Source: Luidia sarsii (lineage: Eukaryota > Echinodermata > Asteroidea > Paxillosida > Luidiidae). Taken from it: a DNA stretch of 64,000 bases. Below, piece after piece: positions 40,701 to 46,820 of this stretch. The notes under the pieces were generated by a model that was not told the origin of the DNA, did not search any database, and was given only the letters and a program-made list of their open reading frames with translations. The translations under genes were made by a program, and so were the position numbers. The stretch covers positions 5,146,159 to 5,210,158 of the forward strand of contig OX465105.1 of NCBI GenBank assembly GCA_949987565.1, in the 5' to 3' direction. Position 1 is the stretch's first letter, and every line of letters starts with the position of its first letter.

Positions 40701-43136
40701 AATCAGTTAGCAGGATTTTTGCATATGATTATTACTGTTATAATAATAATAGTAAGAGCATTTGTAAAGCGCCGGTATCTGCCGGAAAGGAATTCATGGT
40801 GTGCTAAATTTCGACCTGACAAATTTTGTAAAGTAAATACCAGTATCAGACATGCTGTGAATTTAAAGCGCTTGGAATGCTCCCATTTTTACTGAAAAGT
40901 GGAATTTTGTATGAATTTCCGATGGTAACTCTAAAACGACTTTTGGAAAAAGCCATGCTTACCGACGTCTATTGTCTGGATACAGTTCGCCTTGTTTAGG
41001 TTTCAATATTGCAACATGGTCCATTCACAATTACCATAGACTGTTTCGAGATTGACATTCAATTTTCCGGTTAAAAGGGAAAAATTGAAAACGGTGAAAA
41101 TTTTGCTGGGTGCATTTTACAATCCTCGAAGCTGACACAGTTTGATGAAAAGAATGAGCCAATTTTTCACTATTTTCTCGCGACACGGTTGACGGATTGA
41201 CCTGAAACTATCACAGGTGTGTTATTTCATGCATATGCTGGATTAGACAAAGAATGGACCCGTTTCTAAGACCTTTACCAATGGTGTGTAGGGGCTTTTT
41301 TTTTTGCAAGGACGGGCAATATTTGGTCTGTCTGTAAGGTTTAGCTTTAAAAGAATCTGAGGAATCAATCTGGCTGCCTTTCCAACCACAGAAACTCCAG
41401 ACTGAGACGGCCAAGCTGAACAGCAGTCTCAGGGTGGTCCAGAGGGAGAAGAGCCACTTGCAGGAACAGCTAGATTCCCTCCTGTCGGGCTCTTCCCGAT
41501 CCAGCGGGGAGGGGCCCCAGGGCAAGGCAGCCATTGACGGCACACTGGTCCGGGAAAACCTGGCCTTGAAGAAAGAGGTGAGGAGGGGTGTCTGGAAGCC
41601 TGAGGTGGCGGCTGCGGCCGTTGCTGCTGATAACAGGCCATCTCTCCCTGCACTCGGGCAGTAGGCCACTTGTAGATCATATTCAAACCTCCACCTACAC
41701 GACCTAACAGAAGCCATAGCCGTTCATTGGAATCTGAGCCAAAAATTGAGATAATTATAAAGTGACATTTTCTTAAATTCAAAATATAAAGGAATACTGA
41801 CTGGGAAACTTTGGTGGTGGTGGTGATGATTGTTGATTAATCATTCCTTGGCCTAATACATGTGATTGAAATCCCCCCACAGTTGGAGAAATTACGGGTA
41901 CGTTTGGTGGAACGTCAGGAGCATTACGAGAGTGTGAATACAAGAGCTACCAGACATGTAAGTCATTGATCCCAGGATTGTAAATTCTACATTTGTACAA
42001 AATCCAGTTAATTAATTGTCCACTGCAACACTCTTTTTTCAACGCTGTACACATTATGTCTACTATCCTTCTGTGAATTTCATTTTTCTTGTCTCGGGAA
42101 TATGAAACGATTTCAGGAAATTTGACCAGAAGTTGAACCCAGGACCTCTGGACCACCAAAGGGCAGGGATAATTCAGATAGTAGAGCCCTGGGGTCGATT
42201 TCACCAAACTCGTCGTAACTTACGATCAATCGCAAGACGAAGAGCGATGCACAGAAACCATACGGTCTATCACAACTTACGATGGGTCATCCATCGTAAG
42301 TTGAGTTACGATGCATCGTAAGGCTTTGTGAAATCCACCCCTGGTATCTTAAACTAGAGGCTTAGGATCAAGTACCGGTCCTTGCTAGCAAAGATACTTG
42401 ACTATTTGGGAAGTCCGCCATCTAATGGCTGAGTACAGTGAGTAGCTCATGGGTAAGAGTGTTGTTACATTGAACCAGAGGTCTCCTTGTACAGTCAAAT
42501 ATTCATTACTATTTGATAAATTTTTGTCAAACACACACAAACGAAATTTACAAACCAATTTGAGCGTGTATTCTTTTTTATGTTATTTTTTTCAGACTCG
42601 TATTCTGGAAGACAATTGGCACAAGGCCGATGCTGAGGTTTACCGCTTGGACGAGCTCTTTGGCCACTGCAAACAGGTGACCTTTGAACCTTTATCACCT
42701 TTGAACCCTTGTCGCAGCCAAGGCTTCATCCTTGAGTTGTATGCAATTGTGTCAGAGAATGTTTGTGGCGCCACTATGTGATTGATAATGGACTTTTGGG
42801 AAAGATTATGGAGTTTGCAAATCTTTAGAAAGCATTATTGTGTCACTTTATTAGTTTTAAAAATTAGAGGGCCTGACATTTCGATCCTAGCAGGACCTTT
42901 CTCAAAGGCAGAGAGAAAGGTCCTGCTAGGATCGAAACGTCAGGGTCTCTAATTTTTGAGATTAATGTATTGCAGGTATTGCATTTTAGTCAGTGAGCAG
43001 TTTGCAACAGTTTTTGTATTAACTTTATTAGTTTGTTAACTTCCTGTCCTGTTCTCTTCTTCAGTTGATTGATGAAGTGGCCCCGTCTTCTGATGAGCAT
43101 GCAAACATGGCTGCCCTGAGACAAATACTCAGATGA
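16650..43136 (+). CDS. spag5: SPAG5 (astrin)-like mitotic spindle protein, complete, 21 coding exons
   Basis: Joined exons give 4767 nt (1588 aa), every junction in phase. Astrin binds spindle microtubules and mature kinetochore attachments, works in a complex with SKAP, restrains separase and helps recruit PP1 (known for vertebrates). Sequence grounds: N-terminus rich in S/T-P and basic residues; a GTTP repeat region (human SPAG5 has a short GTTPF... stretch at the same place); long Q/E/L-rich coiled coil from residue ~590; a conserved linker with AAVLAAVSGQDE and SAFAAV (like human ...LTAVADEE...SAFTRV); and a C-terminus (LEKLRVRLVE; RILEDNWHKADAEVYRLDEL) alignable with the human end. It is longer than the 1193-aa human protein, mainly through the repeat exon and the QRE segment. 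The start ATG has a perfect GCCACC context with upstream in-frame stops. Introns are filled with repeats. The assignment rests on remembered sequence, not a search. Confidence 0.8.
17050..17360. repeat. tandem repeat of CATCCTGAGTCAAACCGAGTTGCC-type units
   Basis: Short units (~24-30 bp) built of CATCCTGAGT, nested in a ~120-bp higher unit containing GAGTAATATACGGGTGACCC. Intron 1 of the SPAG5-like gene. Confidence 0.75.
17456..17682 (+). CDS. spag5: SPAG5-like coding exon 2 (basic, TP/SP-rich)
   Basis: Phase 0 in, phase 2 out (CG|GTGAGT). Starts VKTPGKALNPSQTPARRPLA; contains a D-box-like RRPLARLN (residues 37-44), WTPS, and ends GKTPSRKGKSGGR. Disordered, basic, several S/T-P sites: a likely microtubule-binding and CDK-target tail. 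Its 3' end is duplicated downstream (17641-17980). Confidence 0.82.
17641..17990 (+). repeat. ~170-bp tandem duplication carrying the exon 2 splice donor
   Basis: GTGGGCAAGACGCCCAGCAG through GGCCTGGTAGC occurs at 17641-17810 and again at 17811-17980. The first copy has CCG|GTGAGT, the second CCGCTGAGT, so the second donor is lost. From 18000 to 18880 the intron shows only faint relics of a CGTAAGTT-type MITE. Confidence 0.85.
18887..19022 (+). CDS. spag5: SPAG5-like coding exon 3
   Basis: Acceptor ataaAG, donor GTAAGT, phase 2 in, 0 out. Ser-rich start (RRSKSSSLSLGPAKAATAV) then a short amphipathic helix (SILKEVLLQEITEVSQNVQE). Confidence 0.82.
19040..19230. repeat. CTAGCCCG-rich repeat (copy 1)
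   Basis: Contains ACTAGCCCGATGGTCATTGT, GGGCTAGCCCGGCGGAC and AACCCGCTGGGCTAGT. The same family, inverted, is at 39880-40170. Confidence 0.7.
19272..19755 (+). mobile_element. Kolobok-like nonautonomous element with THAP fragment
   Basis: Inverted ends of ~110 bp (AGTGGAATGAAACTCAG ... CTGGGTTTCATTCCCCT), flanked by TTAA (19268) and TTGA (19756). The inside keeps the start of a THAP exon (TGCCAGGCTTTTGGATGTCC) and an inverted copy of it. No catalytic part. Confidence 0.7.
20201..20329 (+). CDS. spag5: SPAG5-like coding exon 4
   Basis: 43 codons, phase 0/0, acceptor tgttAG, donor GTCAGT. EGRTEVEASLRSP then a helix LERAVAALVEHSLQTALHEL. No known domain. Confidence 0.82.
21116..21655. mobile_element. 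TTAA-flanked CCCCTTGACGGCGGGA element, full copy
   Basis: Flanked by TTAA at 21112-21115 and 21656-21659. Ends CCCCTGCGCGCCGGGA and, inverted, CCCCTTGACGGCGGGA. 540 bp, no transposase. Related to 7624-8022. Confidence 0.75.
21892..23099 (+). CDS. spag5: SPAG5-like coding exon 5 (GTTP dodecapeptide repeats)
   Basis: The largest exon (402 codons + 2 nt), acceptor tttgtcAG, donor GTGAGT. The first ~125 codons are acidic/Ser-rich (ALTSADHRWDVLSESWSELA). From about 22310 to the end come about 20 imperfect 12-residue units with the core G-T-T-P, each separated by variable ~8-residue spacers such as VRVADSRC. Three units read GTDP, GTAP, GTEP. The unit resembles the single short GTTPF stretch of human SPAG5. 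The antisense ORFs here are mirror images of the repeat. Confidence 0.88.
23190..23960. repeat. GCCGTGCCC-type repeats around an inverted repeat fragment
   Basis: 23190-23335 and 23830-23960 carry GACGGC/GCCGTCGTGCCC and CCTTGGTGCCC words, also seen at 920-1030. Between them, 23460-23770 is the reverse complement of 27050-27365 (CCAACGCGGCCAGC, AACGTGTGACC): a dispersed repeat copied in opposite orientation. Confidence 0.6.
24430..24860. repeat. inverted tRNA-SINE pieces around a GGGGCCAATTTCATAG MITE
   Basis: AAACCCGAGG...CCTCTGG at about 24470 is inverted at 24775 (CCAGAGGTCTCGGGTTCAAA, a box-B-like word). Between them 24519-24753 is a MITE with ends GGGGCCAATTTCATAGCGCC / GGCTCTATGAAATTGGGCCC and inner CTTAAGCG dyads. 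Confidence 0.7.
25026..25464 (+). CDS. spag5: SPAG5-like coding exon 6 (coiled coil start, QRE repeats)
   Basis: Acceptor tcgtAG, phase 2 in, 0 out, weak donor GTTTGT. LESACISNELLRTEIRTLQA begins the coiled coil; from about 25210 to 25410 a charged repeat (AQREKRP / VQREAVQREK-like units of 7-9 residues) follows, then LDPRVELRQTAK. Confidence 0.82.
25565..25725. repeat. CCAGGGGTCGATTTCAC MITE
   Basis: ~158 bp with inverted ends GGGGTCGATTTCACCAAACT / GCTTTGTGAAATCCATCCC. A near-identical copy is at 42187-42345 in the same orientation. Confidence 0.75.
25795..26055. repeat. pogo/Tigger-type TIR fragment
   Basis: CAGTGGAACGTCGCGAGTACAATGAAC followed by repeated ATAACGAAC-like words resembles terminal repeats of Tigger-type elements. 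No transposase seen. Confidence 0.35.
26492..26581 (+). CDS. spag5: SPAG5-like coding exon 7
   Basis: 30 codons, phase 0/0, TSLQKEVDDLLIQVGEQMNQ...; heptad-like coiled coil. Donor GTACAG. Confidence 0.82.
26627..26770. repeat. CTGACGTTTCGATCC hairpin MITE
   Basis: Stem at 26632-26709 with AAAGGC loop; right outer arm to TTTTTGTATATCA. Located 50 bp after exon 7. SINE-like box B relic (minus) follows at about 26830-26900. Confidence 0.8.
27380..27841 (-). mobile_element. truncated Kolobok-like element with THAP exon piece
   Basis: The right end is AGGGGAATGAAACCC on the minus strand, next to TTAA (27842-27845). The minus frame contains GKKLGKSAHAVP and RKWAAAIKVEKFLKVGYKSS, part of a THAP domain, and breaks off at NDVIW before the CxxH half. 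About 20 bp from exon 8. Confidence 0.7.
27866..27985 (+). CDS. spag5: SPAG5-like coding exon 8
   Basis: 40 codons, phase 0/0, KSAQLAAALQEQASLRENYQ...; coiled coil. Its acceptor lies 20 bp after the end of a Kolobok-like fragment (27380-27841), so the branch-point region overlaps or abuts transposon sequence. Confidence 0.84.
28020..28510. repeat. two hairpin MITE copies flanking a tRNA-derived SINE
   Basis: Stem at 28021-28092 (CGATCCTTGCAGGACC), a second one-armed copy at 28290-28390 and a remnant at 28470. Between them GGGTTCAAATCCTGTTCC (box B) and the SINE tail CCCAGTCAGCTTTTCCTTTC. Confidence 0.65.
29017..29160 (+). CDS. spag5: SPAG5-like coding exon 9
   Basis: 48 codons, phase 0/0, VAELKSYQEEHDYEPHYKRA...TDLKETLDRAAQMQ, donor GTATTC. 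Human SPAG5 has comparable material before its CCFDLLKKLRAKL region. Confidence 0.82.
29991..30080 (+). CDS. spag5: SPAG5-like coding exon 10
   Basis: 30 codons, phase 0/0, SEFGCIEEAYGLVNALFTRT..., acceptor tgtccgcAG, donor GTAGGG. Confidence 0.82.
31182..31410 (+). CDS. spag5: SPAG5-like coding exon 11
   Basis: Acceptor taccccAG, phase 0 in, 1 out, donor GTACGG. RAELSGKMDEMETANRRLQD...; strongly heptad-like, acidic-rich coiled coil. Confidence 0.85.
31450..31582. repeat. triplicated ~45-bp hairpin unit
   Basis: TTAGGAAGAGGTATGGTTCTG + inverted CAGAACCAT occurs three times head to tail in the 248-bp intron before exon 12. Confidence 0.8.
31659..31869 (+). CDS. spag5: SPAG5-like coding exon 12
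   Basis: Phase 1 in, 2 out; acceptor ttgtcAG, donor GTCTGA. ELLSLREEYQSAQARNEELS..., with QASQWQETAAKIERL comparable to human NEEQAAQWQKEEMAL. Confidence 0.85.
31950..33450. repeat. 1.5-kb minisatellite in SPAG5 intron
   Basis: Built of TTGTTGACTCAGACTCAGGC (18+12-bp alternation: GTTGACTCAGACTCAGGCTT and GTTGACTCAGGCTT); about 90 units. A higher-order segment with TGATTCAGACTCTGGTTTGC recurs at about 32760 and 33210. Confidence 0.95.
33556..33751 (+). CDS. spag5: SPAG5-like coding exon 13
   Basis: Phase 2 in, 0 out; acceptor gataacAG, donor GTCAGT. RLECETQDLRGRLTTQEDLV...; coiled coil. Follows the intronic 1.5-kb minisatellite by about 100 bp. Confidence 0.85.
33950..34640. repeat. pyrimidine-rich CTGTCTATCTGTCTTTCT microsatellite
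   Basis: ~690 bp of TCTG/TCTA/TCTC repeats upstream of exon 14; serves as a very long polypyrimidine tract. The long ORFs over it (SLSICLS-like) are artefacts. Confidence 0.95.
34658..34845 (+). CDS. spag5: SPAG5-like coding exon 14
   Basis: Acceptor cccgcAG after a ~680-bp pyrimidine-rich tract, donor GTAGGG, phase 0 in, 2 out. CQQQRFKENVDFLEEERSAM...; coiled coil. Confidence 0.85.
34903..36150. repeat. inverted arms of the TTAA/CGCCGGGA family
   Basis: 34905-35400 and 35700-36130 are reverse complements in large part (GACTCTTTTCAGC; TCATGTGGCAACTTG-like; GATCGAGGGAT). Begins next to TTAA at 34899. No coding potential. Confidence 0.6.
36160..36332. repeat. MITE, ends CTGCCGATTTCAAGAAA
   Basis: CTGCCGATTTCAAGAAA at 36161 and its complement ending at about 36326; ATGTTAC/GTAACAT dyads inside. 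Confidence 0.65.
36350..36812 (-). mobile_element. PIF/Harbinger-like MITE (copy 2, empty site)
   Basis: Ends CACTATGAACATATAAACCG and AAACCGTGAAAATGGGG (inverted), flanked by TGA on both sides (36347-36349, 36813-36815). It lacks the GC-rich insertion carried by copy 1. Confidence 0.75.
36938..37112 (+). CDS. spag5: SPAG5-like coding exon 15
   Basis: Phase 2 in, 0 out; acceptor atccTAG, donor GTGAGA. SDKLQFCQSELDSTKAQAHR..., DGLTALLQHIQQVQAGL; aligns by position with human LGLLTEQLQSLTLFLQTKL. Confidence 0.84.
37400..37760. repeat. diverged tandem repeats (CCCTCCGAATAAAAAA ... TCCATTTGAGCCCAAGTTACCTC)
   Basis: Three to four ~90-bp copies at about 37415, 37510, 37640. Intronic. Confidence 0.65.
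37874..38242. mobile_element. TTAA MITE, AGCCCCTACACAACATTGGT (intact)
   Basis: 369 bp between TTAA at 37870-37873 and 38243-38246; perfect ends AGCCCCTACACAACATTGGT and inverted. Same family as 8735-9074. Confidence 0.85.
38318..38790 (+). CDS. spag5: SPAG5-like coding exon 16 (conserved linker)
   Basis: 157 codons + 2 nt, acceptor ttcgtAG, donor GTTAGC. Low-complexity, Pro/Ser-rich, with LVAAVLAAVSGQDEGPVARP, ESSAFAAVRS and SVESKEL, matching the order of human FLGSILTAVADEE ... SAFTRV ... VSL. This non-coiled linker is one of the best ortholog signatures. A MITE (37874-38242) ends 75 bp upstream of its acceptor. Confidence 0.85.
38825..40170. repeat. intron with repeat relics
   Basis: 39360-39810 resembles 20355-20800 (GCGTTCTCATACGTTTAGC; TGACGTCATAATTGATGACG), a dispersed repeat; 39880-40170 is the inverted CTAGCCCG-rich repeat. 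No exon found. Confidence 0.5.
40324..40558 (+). CDS. spag5: SPAG5-like coding exon 17
   Basis: Phase 2 in, 0 out; acceptor catcccAG, donor GTAACG. RSQLKGQLQRAQRQQDREAC..., Q/R-rich coiled coil to RFSDQKTTIE. Confidence 0.85.
40577..40700. repeat. CTGACGTTTCGATCC hairpin MITE
   Basis: GGGGCCTGATGTTTTGATCC / GGATCTAAACGTCGGGCCC stem, 20 bp after exon 17. The intron then holds a decayed relative of the TTAA MITE (40895-41300). Confidence 0.75.
41392..41577 (+). CDS. spag5: SPAG5-like coding exon 18
   Basis: 62 codons, phase 0/0, KLQTETAKLNSSLRVVQREK..., a Ser-rich hinge (SGSSRSSGEG), then LVRENLALKKE, equivalent to human WIQEKVWLSQE. Confidence 0.85.
41883..41957 (+). CDS. spag5: SPAG5-like coding exon 19 (PP1-docking position)
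   Basis: 25 codons, phase 0/0: LEKLRVRLVERQEHYESVNT.... It lines up with human VDKLRVMFLEMKNEKEK. The human RVMF, recalled as the PP1-binding RVxF motif, reads RVRL here (residues 1518-1521). Confidence 0.82.
42187..42345. repeat. CCAGGGGTCGATTTCAC MITE, copy 2
   Basis: Matches 25565-25725 almost base for base. SINE-like sequence flanks it (42120-42180 and 42395-42470). Confidence 0.75.
42596..42676 (+). CDS. spag5: SPAG5-like coding exon 20
   Basis: 27 codons, phase 0/0: TRILEDNWHKADAEVYRLDE..., matching human NILEENLRRSDKELEKLDDI. Donor GTGACC. Confidence 0.85.
42868..43015. repeat. CTGACGTTTCGATCC hairpin MITE
   Basis: GGGCCTGACATTTCGATCC / GGATCGAAACGTCAGGG stem with loop, then the outer arm AGTCAGTGAGCAGTTTGC. 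In the last intron. Confidence 0.8.
43065..43136 (+). CDS. spag5: SPAG5-like last coding exon 21
   Basis: 23 codons then TGA: LIDEVAPSSDEHANMAALRQ ILR. Acceptor cttcttcAG. The C-terminus is a short helix like human EVVRGCKELQGLLEFLS. Confidence 0.82.
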   Translation: MIDEVAPSSDEHANMAALRQILR

Positions 43137-43434
43137 GTAAAGAGCCCCTGAGACGGACAAACAAATCCAAGATGGCCGCTGCCAGGCTTCAACTCCTCTG
43201 TTCCTGGGGCCTTTTTCTGAGACCACGGCTTTGGCTCAGACCCCATCTCCGTGTTTTAGAGGACTATTTTAATTCTTAATTTGTATCAAAAGCTTGGTTG
43301 CTTTAGCTTTTCTTTTATAATACAATCTTTCATAAATGAATAGAAAAAAAATGAATCCTTTTATGAATGAGAAAAACAACAAAACCATCAACTGTTTTAC
43401 TTGAAGTATTGTAAATGATGTATACTTGTATAAT

Positions 43435-43660
43435 TCTTTGTTATGTTTACAAGGATTTATAACAACTTGTTATATATAACTTGTTATATTTAACTTGTTA
43501 CATATAACTTGTTATATATAACTTGTTATATATAACTTGTTATATATAACTTGTTATATATAACTTGTTATATATAACTTGTTACATATAACTTGTTTTA
43601 TATAGTATGTAACTTGTTATATATAATATGTAACTTGTTATATGTAACTTGTATAATTGT
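43435..43660. repeat. 14-bp TAACTTGTTATATA array in the 3' UTR
   Basis: About 14 units; each contains the dyad TATATA. Confidence 0.9.
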
Positions 43661-43699
43661 TGTCGTGTAGATCTTAGTAGTGAATAGAAAATAACATGA

Positions 43700-43705
43700 A
43701 ATAAA
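43700..43705 (+). terminator. polyadenylation signal of the SPAG5-like gene
   Basis: AATAAA about 565 nt after the stop codon. The 3' UTR would include a 14-bp TAACTTGTTATATA array at 43435-43660. Confidence 0.4.
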
Positions 43706-43757
43706 TGATTCATTTAATATCATAAAAGTGTACAGACATTGGATCGTTTTAATCGCA

Positions 43758-43842
43758 TTCCAACCTCCAACCTCCAACCTCCAACCTCCAACCTCCAACC
43801 CCCAACCCCCAACCCCCAACCCCCAACCCCCAACCCCCAACG
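43758..43842. repeat. heptamer array CCAACCT then CCAACCC
   Basis: Exact 7-bp period. The minus strand reads GGGGGTTGGGGGTTGG, with G-quadruplex potential. Confidence 0.9.
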
Positions 43843-44003
43843 CGACTATGCGACGACATGACGCGACTATGCGTCGTGGACGGCGCATGTTTGAGAGATC
43901 CGGGTATAAATGCCAAACATGCGGCGCGTAACTTGGCAGAGATGGAATTCCATACGTCAGAGACAGCTCCATCCATTTGGTGAACCACTGATCTGCCGCA
44001 TTT

Positions 44004-44270
44004 TAACCCTAACGCTTTGCACCTCCCGCACAGGACGCGTACTGTATACCACAATTTACCACAGTGCCTTCAGGGGTGCAGGCTCACATACCACAGGATA
44101 CCACAAAAACCACGCTGTGGTATGTCGTGGTGTATGGCCCTTATCCTCCTACACACAGCACTACACATACAGTGCCTGACAGCCTATATACCACAACAAA
44201 CCACAAACCCCATTGTGGTATGTTGTGGTGTATGTGCCACAGGAAACCACACTGCACTCGATAATGGGAT
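44004..44270. repeat. TACCACA-rich MITE, copy 2
   Basis: Starts TTTTAACCCTAACGC; same words as 5193-5394, with an extra TACCACAACAAACC... half. From 44270 to 44975 I see no gene or clear repeat. Confidence 0.6.
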
Positions 44271-44975
44271 TTAATTAATGGGATTAGTTTTTGGTGTATC
44301 AATTTGCCTCCGGGTAGTCATGCAAACAAGTAAGTTGGAGAGCAAGCATGGGGTTTATTAGGGAGCGAGTAAGTGTGCAAGTATCCATGCAAACGGCAAG
44401 CAATTATACATCACAAGCAAATGAAAATCCTTATACAATGTATCTTTTAACAATTTATCAGTCAACATTTGATATATTTTTTGGCTTCATAAATGTTCAT
44501 TGTTAAATGCGTAGACAATTCCCTGGTAGATACTGAGCCAATCGCTCGCTCTCATAAATGATGGGAATTTGAAAAGTGATTTGTTTGTGGTGTAACAATT
44601 AATTTTGCCGTCTTCTTATGCAGTCACTTATGTGCGAAAGTATGTAGACCAAACCATCATTATTGTTTTGAAGATATGATGGGTAAACATACAATGTAAA
44701 CATGTTGAGTAATATTCAAGCAATATCTTGTCCAACGATGGTCCCAATTTAGCTGGTGACATTATTTTTGTCAAGAAAATCAAAGCTGCTGGATTGGGTC
44801 AATTTCCAACCATACACGTACATGTATTATGACACCATGCCGGTGTTGAGCAATATGGATCCTTGTCTTCACACACATTGTGATTCTTGCGCATGATTCC
44901 CCTCACATAACATGAACATGAATCTTCGGGACAGATAGGTTTTTAACGGCCAATTCCTGCCATTTTTTTTTTATT

Positions 44976-45184
44976 TGCGGTGACACCATGTAGCACCTCT
45001 CTTTCAAGAAGGAGTGTGGCTCTGAAAATGACGGTAGCTCAACAGCTCGGGTAGTGTGTGGACTGTCTCCCGACGACGGGCAGAGTATTGTACACACTAC
45101 CCAAAACGTTGAGCTACCGGCTCTTTTCAGAGCCACATTCCTTCTTGAAAGAGAAGTGCTACATGGTGTCACCGCAAACCTTCC
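44976..45184. repeat. foldback MITE (GCGGTGACACCATGTAGCAC)
   Basis: ~80-bp inverted arms: GCGGTGACACCATGTAGCAC ... inverted GTGCTACATGGTGTCACCGC; inner stem AGAAGGAGTGTGGCTCTGAAAA inverted. The best copy of its family. Confidence 0.85.
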
Positions 45185-45560
45185 CTTTAGAATTTCCACC
45201 ATGCAACCCCTCAAGTATTACATAACGAAATGATTATGTTTTCCCCCTCGTAATATTAACCTTTGATAATGTCAGTATAATTTAGATAATGATCACTGAT
45301 GTACAAAGTATTCTTGTCGATTTAAACGATATTGCGCTTTTTAAAGTTGAAATTAATTCTCATTATTCAAATGATTCGCTGATGTGATACAATTGTGGAG
45401 CACTTTATTTCATTCAACTGGTATCAAGAGTGTATAGCAAGAAACTGTTTTTGTTGTTGGCATAGTTGCCCTTGTCAAGCTGCACGCTGCATATCTTGTT
45501 CTATTGAATTCGCCCCCCAAAAGTACTGGAGGAACTTGTACATCATTCGTGAGTACGATA

Positions 45561-46118
45561 GGTGAAGGGGAAGGGGAAGGGGAAGGGGAGGGGGAAAGGG
45601 GAGGGGAGGGGGAAAGGGGAGGGGGAAAGAGGAGGGGAAAGGGGAGGGGGAAAGAGGAGGGGGAAAGAGGAGGGGGGAAAGGGGAGGAGAGGAGGGGAAA
45701 AGGGGAGGGGGAAAGGGGAGGGGGAGGGGAGGGGGAAAGGGGAGGGGAAAGGGGAGGGGGGAAGAGGAGGGGGAAAGGGGAGGGGAGGGGAAAGAGGAGG
45801 GGGAAAGGAGAGGGGGAAAGGGGAGGGGGAAAGAGGAGGGGAAAAGGGGAAGGGGAAGGGAAAAGGGGAGGGGGAAAGAGGAGGGGGAAAGGGGAGGGGG
45901 AAAGGGGAGGGGGAAAGAGGAGGGGAAAAGGGGAAGGGAAAAGGGGAGGGGGAAAGACGGAGGGGGAAAGGGGAGGGGGAAAGGGGAGGGGGAAAGAGGA
46001 GGGGGAAGAGGAGGGGGAAAGGGGAGGGGAGGGGAGGGGAAAGAGGAGGGGGAAAGGAGAGGGGAAAGAGGAGGGGGAAAGAGGAGGGGGAAAGGAGAGG
46101 GGAAAGAGGAGGGGGAAT
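45561..46118. repeat. ~560-bp polypurine GGGGAGGGGGAAAG tract
   Basis: Almost only A and G on the + strand (one C near 45957). Produces long artefact ORFs on both strands. Confidence 0.97.
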
Positions 46119-46820
46119 CAATCCTTTGGCCCCAGTTTCTCGGCGAAAAGCCAACAAACCTTCGAATTCGGAAACAAACCACAACCTGGATTTTCAGGTT
46201 TAGTGTCAGACGGAGACGAAGCCTGATGAGCCCGAGACTAAGCCTTCATTTCGAAAACGGCCATAGTCCTTGTACGTGTTACTGGATGGCAGATGGGCGG
46301 GGTCGACAGCAGGACATAGCACGCCGGACTGTCCAGATCGTGACTGGTACCCGGTCACACATGTGCGTGGTTTGTGTTTGCCACGCTCTCTATCCCGTGA
46401 TGCTTTTTGCGTAGGCTGATTCCCGTCCCATACCCCATACCGACAGTGTGGGTGGTAGGGTAGGGAACCAGCCTAGCTTTTGCGCAGCAGCGCCCTCTCG
46501 TGACAGTATGTGGCTCTCAGTTACCAGACTGAACCTGGCCCTAAATTTGGGCCTGAATTTCGGCTGGCCGGAATTTCACTGCGCGTAAACGGCTACGGTG
46601 TCCCATGCATGACACACTATATTTGAATTGTGTTTTTGCTTGTTTAAAAATAACAATAAGAACAAGACTTGATTGCAACGTTATGATAGCATTATATAAC
46701 ACATAAACAACTGAAATGTATCATTTATTTTTTCAAAATAGCTTAATTTTTGATAGAAAAGTGAATTTACTGCAATGTACTTGGAATGAAAATTACCTGG
46801 AAAACTAAAAATTTTAAAAA

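Noticed and set aside
43758..43842. Interstitial telomere
   Set aside because: Unit is CCAACCY (7 bp), not the animal TTAGGG hexamer.
45475..46226. Long ORFs on both strands (Gly/Glu/Lys and Pro/Ser/Phe-rich)
   Set aside because: Product of the polypurine tract; no start context, no splice sites, no domain.
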